Positions 1 to 6,305 of a stretch of 8,366 bases of DNA are shown piece after piece. The stretch is from an uncultured Treponema sp. Its GTDB lineage: Bacteria > Spirochaetota > Spirochaetia > Treponematales > Treponemataceae. The DNA lies in assembly GCA_905372345.1 (NCBI GenBank), contig CAJPPE010000059.1, positions 1 through 8,366 of the forward strand, in the 5' to 3' direction. Position 1 is the stretch's first letter; each line of letters begins with the position of its first letter. The notes under the pieces were generated by a model, which was not told the DNA's origin, did no database searches, and was given only the letters and a program-made list of their open reading frames with translations. The translations under genes and the position numbers were made by a program.

Positions 1-1712
1 GTTTTTTTAAGCGATATGAATAACTTTGCAGCAATGAACGAGGTATATGCAGAAACGGGGTCGATTATGTCGCCGTCCTTGCAGGCGGCACGGCAGGCTG
101 ATCTTGCAAGGATGTGGTGCATGAGTCCTGAAGGATCCTTACCTGAACCTGCAAGGTCTTCTTTTAAGTCTTTTTCCGTGCCCTGCCATCTTATGGGAAC
201 CGCCCTTATAATCCAAAGGCCTTTTTTTTCTTCACTTATATTAAAGCCCGCTTTTTGAAGCTCATGGAGGTTTAACCTTATGATTTCGTCGTCTTTTTCG
301 GATTCCGTTTCAATGCGGTAAGGAATTAAAAGCTCCTGCGAGGGGCCGAGGCTTTTTTTTAAGCCTTCAAAGAGGATACGCTCGTGGGCGGCATGTTGGT
401 CTATTATATAGAGAGCATTGTTTTTTTCGACAGCGATAAAGGTGCCGCAAAATTGGCCTAAAAATTTAAAATCGGATTTGGGGAGGTCTTGTGGAGTTGT
501 TGACACTTCCTGAAAAGCTGTCGAGGCTTCAAGCTGCTTTATCGGAGATGACGGCCAATAGGTTTTTGTGCTGTTCTGCCGATAGTCGAAGGTATTGCTC
601 TGGCGATAGTTTTTTGTGCCGGCCGGATTATAGCTTTGGTTTAAATCGGCAGCTTCATATTCAGTTTTTTCAAAATCAAAGCCTTGCGTATATTCTGGTT
701 GATAGCTTTCCTTTAAAAGATCGGAAACCGTTTTTTGTTTATAAAAAGAACTTATGGTTGAGCTTAGGCTGTGATGAATTTCTTTATAGTCTTCGAATTT
801 TGCTTCCCTTTTTGCAGGATGAATATTGAAGTCGACTCTTTCCGGGTCTACATTTAAAAACACAAAGGCTGCGGGAAAGCCTCCGTTGGGAAAATAGCCT
901 TCCGAGGCATAGCAAAGGGCTTGAACAAGGCCGTATTCGTTTATCCGCCTTCCGTTTACAAAGATGTAGATATTCCGCTTGTCGGAACGGACAACCGCGG
1001 GGCTTCCTAAAACAGCTTTAAAAGAAAAGCCGTCTCCTTCTTGGTTTATCTCGTAAAAAAGCTCTTCAGGTTCTTTAAGGCTCATGGCTGCAATACATCT
1101 TTCTTTTAAGGAAGAATGCGCCGGAAGAATTAGCTTATTTATTCCGTCCGCTATATAACGCATTTCGATATTGTAGTGGGGGAGGGCTTTTTCGACAAAG
1201 GTCTGACGGCATTGAGCTGCCTCATATTGAGGACGTTTTAAAAATTTTTTTCGGGCAGGGAAGTTTTCAAAAAGATTTTTAACTTCGACTGTTGTGCCCT
1301 TATTTTGGCGGGCAGGAGAAATCTTTCCTAAGGAAAGTTTCCAAGCTGCGGGGCCTTCGCGGGTGGAGGTAATTTCGAGGGAGCTTACCGCCTGCACCGA
1401 TGAAAGGGCTTCACCTCTAAAGCCCAAGCTCCGTAAGTGAAGGAGGTCTTCAGCCTCTTCTATTTTACTTGTGGAATGGGTATGGGTACAAAGCTCCAAG
1501 TCTTCCTTTGTCATTCCGCAGCCGTCATCGCTTACCCTTATTGTACTTATTCCGCCTTCTTCTATTTCCACTATGATTTGAGAGGCACCCGCATCTATCG
1601 AGTTATCCAATAGTTCCCGCACAACAGAGGCAGGCCGCTCGATAACTTCTCCGGCGGCTATTTTGCTTGCGGTTTCTTTTGATAAGAGTTTTACGGGCTT
1701 GTATTCTCTCAT
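1..1712 (-). CDS. mutL: DNA mismatch repair protein MutL (C-terminus cut by window edge)
   Basis: MutL couples mismatch recognition by MutS to strand incision. I translated 570 uninterrupted codons; the frame stays open at the left edge. The N-terminal GHKL ATPase shows ELLDNSIDAGA (residues 33-43; E33 and N37 are the expected catalytic and Mg-binding residues), DDGCGM (62-67), GFRGEAL (97-103) and a downstream GTTVEV. FVNGR and a HPAKRE segment mark the end of the N-terminal half. Residues of about 335-430 form a polar linker rich in Y, Q, S, T and N. The C-terminal domain has DQHAAHERILFE (438-449), which fits the DQHA(X)2E(X)4E metal motif of endonuclease-type MutL, and a later ACRAA segment (539-543). 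The usual final CPHGRP-type motif would lie beyond the edge. This suggests a nicking MutL of the MutH-independent type, unlike E. coli MutL. The ATG has an AAAGGAAG ribosome site and sits 11 nt after xseB, so the two are probably one transcript. Confidence 0.97.
   Translation of the reverse strand, partial: MREYKPVKLLSKETASKIAAGEVIERPASVVRELLDNSIDAGASQIIVEIEEGGISTIRVSDDGCGMTKEDLELCTHTHSTSKIEEAEDLLHLRSLGFRGEALSSVQAVSSLEITSTREGPAAWKLSLGKISPARQNKGTTVEVKNLFENFPARKKFLKRPQYEAAQCRQTFVEKALPHYNIEMRYIADGINKLILPAHSSLKERCIAAMSLKEPEELFYEINQEGDGFSFKAVLGSPAVVRSDKRNIYIFVNGRRINEYGLVQALCYASEGYFPNGGFPAAFVFLNVDPERVDFNIHPAKREAKFEDYKEIHHSLSSTISSFYKQKTVSDLLKESYQPEYTQGFDFEKTEYEAADLNQSYNPAGTKNYRQSNTFDYRQNSTKTYWPSSPIKQLEASTAFQEVSTTPQDLPKSDFKFLGQFCGTFIAVEKNNALYIIDQHAAHERILFEGLKKSLGPSQELLIPYRIETESEKDDEIIRLNLHELQKAGFNISEEKKGLWIIRAVPIRWQGTEKDLKEDLAGSGKDPSGLMHHILARSACRAACKDGDIIDPVSAYTSFIAAKLFISLKK
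546..617 (-). repeat. Three imperfect 24-bp in-frame repeats in the mutL linker
   Basis: Read on the minus strand, three consecutive 8-residue units occur: TKNYRQSN, TFDYRQNS and TKTYWPSS (MutL residues 366-389). Each starts with T, has Y at position 4 and ends in S/N residues. The first two units share most bases around the YRQ codons; the third is more diverged. The repeat falls in the flexible linker between the ATPase and C-terminal domains, so changes in copy number would be tolerated in frame. Confidence 0.6.
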
Positions 1713-1723
1713 GCCGGCTTCCT

Positions 1724-1960
1724 TTAAACGTTTTCCGTTATCGTAAACAGGTCGAGTTCCGGCTCTTCTTCGGGCAGTACGGGCTGGTTTAATAAGACTT
1801 CAATCTTTCCTTCCATTTTTTCTATATCTTTTTCAAGCCCCTTGGCAAGCTTTATGCCTTCTTCAAAGAGGGAAAGAGCCTTTTCCAAAGGAATATCGGA
1901 GGAGCGTATGTCATCGCTTATCTTTTCAAGTTTTTCCAGTCTTTCTTCAAATTTTTTCAT
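1724..1960 (-). CDS. xseB: Exodeoxyribonuclease VII small subunit XseB
   Basis: XseB is the small helical subunit of exonuclease VII. It binds XseA, and the complex degrades single-stranded DNA to short oligonucleotides in the cytoplasm. The 78-residue product matches the family's usual size of about 60-85 residues. It has the typical pattern of an N-terminal helix FEERLEKLEKI (4-14), then IPLEKALSLFEEGIKLAK (23-40) and a charged coiled-coil tail region. The C-terminus is acidic (EEEPELD, 64-70). Two starts are possible: ATG at 1960 (used here) or TTG at 1966, which adds two residues. The AAAGGA at 1973-1978 is 12 nt from the ATG and 6 nt from the TTG, so the TTG cannot be excluded. The gene is first in a leftward unit with mutL. 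No xseA is visible, so the partner must be encoded elsewhere. Confidence 0.93.
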   Translation of the reverse strand: MKKFEERLEKLEKISDDIRSSDIPLEKALSLFEEGIKLAKGLEKDIEKMEGKIEVLLNQPVLPEEEPELDLFTITENV

Positions 1961-2042
1961 AGACAAATACTATCCTTTTTTTTGATGAGGGTCAAGTCTT
2001 CTTTATGAATTCCGATAGCGGCGGATAAGCGAAACAATATCA

Positions 2043-2071
2043 TTGACATGATTTATAAATTTTGATAACAT
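2043..2071 (+). promoter_or_regulatory. Probable rightward sigma-70 promoter for the ABC operon
   Basis: TTGACA (2043-2048) is a perfect -35 hexamer. It is followed after exactly 17 bp by TAACAT (2066-2071), which matches 4 of 6 bases of the -10 consensus. Transcription would begin near 2078, giving a leader of about 190 nt before the first ABC gene. The -10 box lies inside the inverted repeat at 2061-2079. The prediction is by eye; no start site is known. Confidence 0.5.
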
Positions 2072-2078
2072 GTATCAA
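2052..2078 (-). promoter_or_regulatory. Possible leftward promoter for xseB-mutL
   Basis: On the minus strand TTGATA (2078-2073) could be a -35 box and TATAAA (2057-2052) a -10 box. The 15-bp spacer is shorter than the usual 16-18. The -35 box is the right arm of the 19-bp inverted repeat, so one bound regulator could affect both directions. The short spacer keeps confidence low. Confidence 0.25.
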
Positions 2079-2079
2079 A
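2061..2079. promoter_or_regulatory. 19-bp perfect inverted repeat, candidate operator
   Basis: TTTGATAACATGTATCAAA has perfect 7-bp arms (TTTGATA and TATCAAA) around a 5-bp centre. It covers the predicted rightward -10 box and the possible leftward -35 box in a divergent intergenic region, which is where a dimeric repressor would be expected to bind. I do not recognise the site as belonging to a named regulator, and no regulator gene is in the window. Confidence 0.5.
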
Positions 2080-2203
2080 GATTGTAATTTTTAATAGATA
2101 TAAAATGAGAGGAAAACAAATTGAATAAATAGACAAAAATAGCCGCCGATTACAGATTTTAACTTTCTTTTAAAACTAGATAACTTCTAAAAACTTGTTT
2201 TTT

Positions 2204-2209
2204 GAGGAG
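2204..2209 (+). promoter_or_regulatory. Strong Shine-Dalgarno of a leader micro-ORF
   Basis: GAGGAG lies 7 nt before the ATG at 2217, which is ideal spacing. It is too far from the ABC start at 2268 (58 nt) to serve that gene. The SD of the ABC gene is a separate AGGAG at 2257-2261. The presence of two well-placed ribosome sites is the main argument that the micro-ORF is translated. Confidence 0.45.
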
Positions 2210-2216
2210 TGCTGTA

Positions 2217-2258
2217 ATGGTGTGCCTTTTAAGTTGTAAACTTTTTTCTTTTGTCTAG
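2217..2258 (+). CDS. Possible 13-residue leader peptide upstream of the ABC exporter genes
   Basis: The ATG at 2217 opens a 13-codon frame encoding MVCLLSCKLFSFV, ending in TAG at 2256-2258. It is preceded by GAGGAG at ideal distance. Its stop codon overlaps the AGGAG ribosome site of the following ABC gene, whose ATG is only 9 nt further on, so ribosomes finishing the micro-ORF could reinitiate there. The peptide is hydrophobic with two cysteines and one lysine. It could be a translational-coupling leader, a regulatory leader or, more speculatively, a tiny secreted peptide. A chance ORF of this length is also quite possible, since no coding statistics can be applied to 13 codons. Confidence 0.35.
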   Translation: MVCLLSCKLFSFV

Positions 2259-2267
2259 GAGTTCAAT

Positions 2268-4115
2268 ATGTTAAAGAATTTTATTAAGTGCATCTGCACT
2301 GTTTTTAAATACGGAGCCTTTCCGGCTGTAGTCTTATTTTTTCTTTCGGTTTTTACCGGGCTGACCCTTCCTTTTACGGTTTTATATACTCAAAAGCTAA
2401 TCGATTCTATAATTTTATTTTTAAAAGAGTCTGTTGTTTTGTCTTCTGTTTTATGGAATGCCGCTGTTTTAGCCCTCACCATTCTTTTTATGAATCATGT
2501 TAATTTTATAAGCAATATAGCCTTTATCTATCTTGAAAAAAAATTGACTTATAATTTATCCGAAACTATTTTAACCAAGATGCTTAAGATAGAATTTGCA
2601 TGTTTTGAAGATGCTGCATTACACGATGCATTAAAGGAAATCAGGAGCCGGCCTGCAAAAAAGGTTATAAATCTTTTTAAGGAATGCCGTGCCTTCCTTT
2701 GTGACAGTATAAAACTTTTTGGGATGGTTTTTATTTTTGCAAGGGTTTCCCCTTGGCTGAGTTTCGGCTTTTTTGTTTTTTTAGTTTTGGATTTTATAAA
2801 CGAATATATTGCAACAAAAAAAATCCAAGCTATCTATGCTTCTCAAGTTTTTGATGAAAGAGAACTCGAAGATTTAAGCTCCCTCCTTTCAAATAAGGAT
2901 GCCTTGCCCGAATTAAAAATATTTTCCGCGATTCCTTTTATCGTAAAAAAATTTAAGGATAAGTATAAGGTTTTATTAAAAGAAAGAATATCGATTACCA
3001 TAAAATCTTACCGCTACATGGGGATTGCTTCCGTAATAATGATAGCATGGTTTTCTTTTTTAATCTTTGTTTTGATTCGGTTAATTATAAGAGGACAAGT
3101 ATCTGTAGGAATGTTTACAGGTCTTATAGCCTCAATAACGGAAATTTATTATTTGCTTGTATTTATGTCTCAAAGTTTTTGGGGCTTGATTGATGATAAT
3201 AAGAGTATCGGCTTTTTGTATACATTTATGGACATTCCCCATGATATTCATTATAACAAGATGCGACATGGGGAAAAAATTTTAGAACAAAATATTTTAG
3301 AACAAAACATTTTCGATAAAAAAAATGCAATCATTTTTGAAAATGTTTCTTTCCATTATCCTAATTCTAAAAAAGAAGTTTTAAAAAATATTTCTTTTAG
3401 GATTGAACCCGGTTCTCACATCGCTTTGGTAGGAAAAAACGGCAGCGGAAAAACAAGTTTGATAAAACTGATTGCGGGGCTTTATAAGCCTTCAGCCGGA
3501 AATATCTTTATAGGTTCAAAAAACATAAACTCTCTTTCCCGCAATGCCCTTCATAGGGAGTTTAGTGTTGTGTTTCAAGATTATGCAAGCTATCAGATGA
3601 GCCTGCGTGAAAATGCTGCACTGGGAAGTATTGAATTTTTAAACGATGATGAACACCTAAAAAAATCCCTTGCCCTTATTTCCGATGATCCTGTTTTTGA
3701 TGATCTGGATAAGCATCTTGGAAAATTGGAAGAATCCGGAACGGAGCTTTCGGGAGGACAAAAACAAAAACTTGCAATTGCAAGGGCTTGTGCCGCTAAA
3801 ACTAATTTTATAATTTTTGATGAACCTACGGCTTCATTGGATCCTTCAGCCGAGAAAGAAATGTATCAAAATCTTCAAAAAATTATAGGTACTTCCAATA
3901 GGGGGCGGGGCTGTATTTTTATCTCGCACCGTCTTGCAAGTGCAAAAATGGCAGATGTCATTTTTGTGCTCGATGAAGGAAGAATAATCGAAAAAGGCTC
4001 CCATGATGAACTTATAAAAAATGGCGGCCTTTATTCTAAAATGTACAAAGAGCAGGCTTCTTGGTATAAGGATGAGCCTGACACTAATAAAGTTTTTATG
4101 AGAGGAAATTTATGA
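2268..4115 (+). CDS. ABC exporter half-transporter 1 (fused membrane domain and ATPase)
   Basis: This is a 615-residue type-I exporter-fold ABC protein of the inner membrane, probably one half of a heterodimer with the next gene. Hydrophobic segments lie at about 16-41, 56-76, 147-178 (a pair) and 250-300 (a pair), giving roughly six membrane helices. The ATPase domain follows: FENVSFHYP with its A-loop tyrosine, Walker A GKNGSGKTS (389-397), a Q-loop in VVFQDYASYQ, signature LSGGQ (494-498), Walker B IIFDEP (D518, E519) and H-loop histidine 554. All catalytic residues are present. The length is normal for the family. Start choice: ATG with AGGAG 6 nt upstream. The last codons overlap the next gene as ATGA, indicating translational coupling. 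The substrate cannot be read from the sequence; peptides, lipids, drugs or siderophore-like compounds are all possible. The TMD-NBD linker carries a short tandem duplication. Confidence 0.93.
   Translation: MLKNFIKCICTVFKYGAFPAVVLFFLSVFTGLTLPFTVLYTQKLIDSIILFLKESVVLSSVLWNAAVLALTILFMNHVNFISNIAFIYLEKKLTYNLSETILTKMLKIEFACFEDAALHDALKEIRSRPAKKVINLFKECRAFLCDSIKLFGMVFIFARVSPWLSFGFFVFLVLDFINEYIATKKIQAIYASQVFDERELEDLSSLLSNKDALPELKIFSAIPFIVKKFKDKYKVLLKERISITIKSYRYMGIASVIMIAWFSFLIFVLIRLIIRGQVSVGMFTGLIASITEIYYLLVFMSQSFWGLIDDNKSIGFLYTFMDIPHDIHYNKMRHGEKILEQNILEQNIFDKKNAIIFENVSFHYPNSKKEVLKNISFRIEPGSHIALVGKNGSGKTSLIKLIAGLYKPSAGNIFIGSKNINSLSRNALHREFSVVFQDYASYQMSLRENAALGSIEFLNDDEHLKKSLALISDDPVFDDLDKHLGKLEESGTELSGGQKQKLAIARACAAKTNFIIFDEPTASLDPSAEKEMYQNLQKIIGTSNRGRGCIFISHRLASAKMADVIFVLDEGRIIEKGSHDELIKNGGLYSKMYKEQASWYKDEPDTNKVFMRGNL
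3282..3311 (+). repeat. 15-bp tandem duplication in the first ABC gene
   Basis: TTAGAACAAAATATT is followed directly by TTAGAACAAAACATT, 14 of 15 bases identical. The units encode LEQNI twice (residues 339-348), between the last membrane helix and the ATPase domain. The near identity points to a recent duplication or slippage event that preserved the frame. Confidence 0.8.
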
Positions 4116-5962
4116 AAAATAATTATCTATACCGTTCTTTTAAATTTACTTTTGGGGTAAGTCCCGTTTTACATATTCTGGTTTTAATTGAGGAGATTTG
4201 GCAGGCCTTGTTTCATTCTATTGCAGCTCTTCTTTTAAGCGGTTTTATTGACACCGTTATAGCTTATTCGCAAAAAAGGGTTGAAGCAAAAAGTCTTTTA
4301 CTTTATGCTTTGAGTTTTGCCTCCCTTTATGTCTTACAGGAATTATGGGCACTTGTTTATAACGGCACAATGAATATCGGAATGTATGAAAAACCGAATA
4401 ATTATGCCAATCTTTTAATTGCAGAAAAAGCTTCACGCTTACGCTTAATCGAATTTGAAGATGCAAATATTTTAAACATGTATAAGTATGCTAAGGATAA
4501 CATAGAAAACGAATATGTGCCTTATCTTGTAATGCGTATGATTTATATTTTTTGCCGATTTATCGAAATAGCCTCTTTAACATTTGTAATAAGCAAATTC
4601 GATTGGCGGCTTTTCTTTGTTGCAGGCATTTCGGTTATTCCTTATTTTATTACCCGCCTTATCCGCGGAAAAGAAATGTATAAATATAAATCGATTCAAA
4701 TTCCTGAGGAGAGAAAACTGGATTATCTTTGGTCTCTTTTTACGGACAAGAGTGCGGGAAAAGAATTACGGATTTCAAGATCCGATGAGTACATAAAAGA
4801 AAAATGGCTTAAAAAGAACAAGGAAGTTTTTGATCCCTTTTGGAAGTTAAAGAAAAAAGATGCCTTTTCCGTTTTGTTTTGCGACATGCTTTCTTCTCTC
4901 GGATATGGAGTTGCCGTTTTTATCTGTCTTTATCTTGCCTTAAATAAAACAATCAGTATCGGAAACTTTGGAGCGGCCATCGGTGCTTTTACTATGATTC
5001 AGTTTTGTATGCGGAATCTTTTGGAAGCCTTAGGCTCGATTTCAATGTATGCCGCCCATACAAAACATTTTTTCGATTTTTTGGATTTAGCCGAAGAAGC
5101 TCCTGCCGAAGAAACAGCCTCAGAGCTTAAAGGTTCAGTCTCCGTATCAAAAGAATCGGCCGCCGAATTTAAAAAATCGGCCGCCGAATCTAACGATTCG
5201 GCTTGTAGTTTAAAAAACTGCATCGAATTGAAAAATGTTTCTTTTTCATATCCGAATAAAGATAAAAAAGCTATTGAGGATATAAATCTTTCCATTAGAA
5301 AAGGAGAAACAATAGCTCTTATAGGCGAAAACGGTTCGGGTAAGACCACTCTTTCTAAAATTATTTTAGGACTTTACGAGGCGGACGAGGGTTCCGTTTT
5401 TTGGGACGGTACCGATTTAAATTTTCTTGACAAGGATGCTCTTTATAAAAATATTTCTCTTACTCTTCAAAAGCCTGTTCAATATAATTTTAGTTTAAGA
5501 GAAAATGTTGCAATTTCAGATTTGAGCAGGATAAACGAAGAGGTAAAAATTATAGAAGCCTTAAAGGAAAACGATGCCGATTATCTTTTAGAAAAAACAG
5601 GCGGTTTGGACGGAAGACTTGGGCGTATTTTTAATGGAGCTGAACTTTCCGGCGGGGAGTGGCAGAGGCTTGCCCTAAGCCGCTGCCGTTTTAAAAATGC
5701 CGATTTTTTAATCCTTGATGAGCCGACCTCGGCCCTCGATCCTATCGAAGAAAGCCTTGTGCTAAAACGCTTTATAAGCCTTATCAAAAACAAAACCGCT
5801 GTAATTATCTCGCATAGAGCTGGCCTGTGCAGGCTTGTAGACAGGGTTGCCATTATGAAAGAGGGCAGGCTCATAGCTTTAGGTACCCATGACGAGCTTT
5901 TTTCTTCTTGTGAGGAGTATAGGATGCTTTATTCTGCTCAGGCTGATTTGTACAAGGATTAA
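4112..5962 (+). CDS. ABC exporter half-transporter 2 (fused membrane domain and ATPase)
   Basis: This 616-residue protein is the likely heterodimer partner of the preceding exporter half. Its start overlaps the upstream stop by 4 nt (ATGA). An N-terminal membrane domain with several hydrophobic stretches (for example around residues 10-50, 65-85, 145-190 and 255-300) precedes an ATPase domain. The latter has LKNVSFSYP with the A-loop tyrosine, Walker A GENGSGKTT (405-413), Q-loop LTLQKPVQYN, signature LSGGE (512-516), Walker B LILDEP (D536, E537) and H-loop histidine 568. Glutamate at the end of the signature motif is a common natural variant. Neither half shows the degenerate catalytic glutamate often found in one subunit of heterodimeric exporters, so both ATP sites look competent. 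A serine/alanine/lysine/glutamate-rich linker (about residues 330-370) joins the domains and contains 7-residue repeats. The substrate is unknown. Confidence 0.93.
   Translation: MKNNYLYRSFKFTFGVSPVLHILVLIEEIWQALFHSIAALLLSGFIDTVIAYSQKRVEAKSLLLYALSFASLYVLQELWALVYNGTMNIGMYEKPNNYANLLIAEKASRLRLIEFEDANILNMYKYAKDNIENEYVPYLVMRMIYIFCRFIEIASLTFVISKFDWRLFFVAGISVIPYFITRLIRGKEMYKYKSIQIPEERKLDYLWSLFTDKSAGKELRISRSDEYIKEKWLKKNKEVFDPFWKLKKKDAFSVLFCDMLSSLGYGVAVFICLYLALNKTISIGNFGAAIGAFTMIQFCMRNLLEALGSISMYAAHTKHFFDFLDLAEEAPAEETASELKGSVSVSKESAAEFKKSAAESNDSACSLKNCIELKNVSFSYPNKDKKAIEDINLSIRKGETIALIGENGSGKTTLSKIILGLYEADEGSVFWDGTDLNFLDKDALYKNISLTLQKPVQYNFSLRENVAISDLSRINEEVKIIEALKENDADYLLEKTGGLDGRLGRIFNGAELSGGEWQRLALSRCRFKNADFLILDEPTSALDPIEESLVLKRFISLIKNKTAVIISHRAGLCRLVDRVAIMKEGRLIALGTHDELFSSCEEYRMLYSAQADLYKD
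5147..5209 (+). repeat. 21-bp tandem repeats in the second ABC gene's linker
   Basis: The 15-mer AATCGGCCGCCGAAT occurs at 5154-5168 and again at 5175-5189, a 21-bp period. In protein this reads KESAAEF, KKSAAES, then a diverged NDSACSL (residues 347-367). The repeat lies between the membrane and ATPase domains, in a segment of low-complexity S/A/K/E composition, and keeps the frame. Confidence 0.75.
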
Positions 5963-5994
5963 AACTGAATTTCTAAGTTTTTTTCATTTATGCC

Positions 5995-6023
5995 TTGATT
6001 AAAATAAAAAAATAATGTATGGT
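5995..6023 (+). promoter_or_regulatory. Weak candidate promoter for the feo genes
   Basis: TTGATT (5995-6000) and TATGGT (6018-6023; 4 of 6 to the -10 consensus) are 17 bp apart, and the spacer is almost entirely A/T. It lies in the 92-nt gap between the ABC operon and feoA. If real, transcription starts near 6030 and the upstream ATG at 6019 could not be the feoA start. I see no convincing Fur- or DtxR-type palindrome here. Confidence 0.35.
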
Positions 6024-6039
6024 CGTTACAACATTTTGT

Positions 6040-6045
6040 GAGAGG
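6040..6045 (+). promoter_or_regulatory. Ribosome site deciding the feoA start
   Basis: GAGAGG is 9 nt before the TTG at 6055. The in-frame ATG at 6019 has only A/T sequence upstream with no purine-rich ribosome site. This favours the TTG start and a 75-residue protein of normal FeoA size. Confidence 0.5.
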
Positions 6046-6054
6046 TTGCTGACA

Positions 6055-6282
6055 TTGGTACCCTTAATTATTTTAAAGGAAGGCGATAAGGCTTCCGTGC
6101 TTAAATTTGACGGAACGGGGGCCGAATTTTCCCGCCTTCGCAGTTTTGGAATAGATATAAATACGGAAATTACCGTTGTTACTTCTCAGGCCGATAAAAA
6201 AGGTCCTATTTTGCTTTTGGTAAACGGTTCAAAATATGCGGTAGATTATAATCTTGCTTCTAAAATTTTGGTTCGTTTATAG
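6055..6282 (+). CDS. feoA: FeoA-family protein, first copy
   Basis: FeoA proteins are small cytoplasmic SH3-like proteins that work with FeoB in ferrous-iron uptake. The predicted 75-residue product begins VPLIILKEGDKASVLKF, matching the family's opening 'L..LK.G....V..I' pattern, and has RLRSFGI (27-33) where the family has RLxxLGF. It lacks the usual P-G after that motif and the PLxDP segment, so it is more diverged than the copy that follows. It ends in a typical beta-rich NLASKILVRL. Start: TTG at 6055 with GAGAGG 9 nt upstream. An ATG at 6019 would add 12 residues with no family counterpart and no ribosome site. The gene is first in a feoA-feoA-feoB series, 23 nt before the next. The function is inferred from the fold pattern and its neighbours. 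Confidence 0.85.
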   Translation: MVPLIILKEGDKASVLKFDGTGAEFSRLRSFGIDINTEITVVTSQADKKGPILLLVNGSKYAVDYNLASKILVRL

Positions 6283-6305
6283 TATTGAGGAGATTGGAGA
6301 TTTAA

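Larger units (their letters stand above)
1967..2267. other. Divergent intergenic control region
   Basis: This roughly 300-bp stretch separates the leftward xseB-mutL unit from the rightward ABC operon. It contains the promoter candidates, the 19-bp inverted repeat and the leader micro-ORF described separately. From about 2080 to 2200 it is A/T-rich, with repeated AACTT words (2161, 2182 and 2192) and one small hairpin, AAGTT-gta-AACTT, at 2231-2243 followed by a T-rich tract. Apart from the micro-ORF I find no gene, tRNA or recognisable riboswitch in it. Confidence 0.7.

Noticed and set aside
16..258. Plus-strand ORF of 80 codons
   Set aside because: Antisense to the MutL C-terminal domain, with no family features.
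491..829. Plus-strand ORF of 112 codons
   Set aside because: It lies opposite mutL, whose minus-strand frame is continuous with all conserved motifs. The product resembles nothing and is antisense shadow.
1964..1997. Minus-strand TTGACC with TAGTAT as an xseB promoter
   Set aside because: The -10 would lie between the ribosome site and the start codon, so the transcript would lack its Shine-Dalgarno.
2018..2147. CGGCGG near 2018 and CCGCCG near 2142 as a long-range inverted repeat
   Set aside because: Only six bases pair over a gap above 100 nt; consistent with chance.
4257..4466. Minus-strand ORF of 69 codons
   Set aside because: Antisense to the second ABC membrane domain, no ribosome site or family pattern.
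4999..5349. Minus-strand ORF of 116 codons
   Set aside because: Antisense to the second ABC gene across its repeat-rich linker and Walker A region; the low-complexity S/A product mirrors the coding strand.
5581..5874. Minus-strand ORF of 97 codons
   Set aside because: Antisense to the conserved ATPase motifs of the second ABC protein.
5961..5990. Possible terminator after the ABC operon (AAAACT ... AGTTTT followed by T-rich sequence)
   Set aside because: The stem is only 6 bp, A/T-rich, with a 9-nt loop; too weak to call.
6014..6039. Possible operator before feoA (AATGT ... ACATT and TGTA ... TACA)
   Set aside because: Arms are 4-5 bp and do not extend; they resemble neither a Fur nor a DtxR box well enough.
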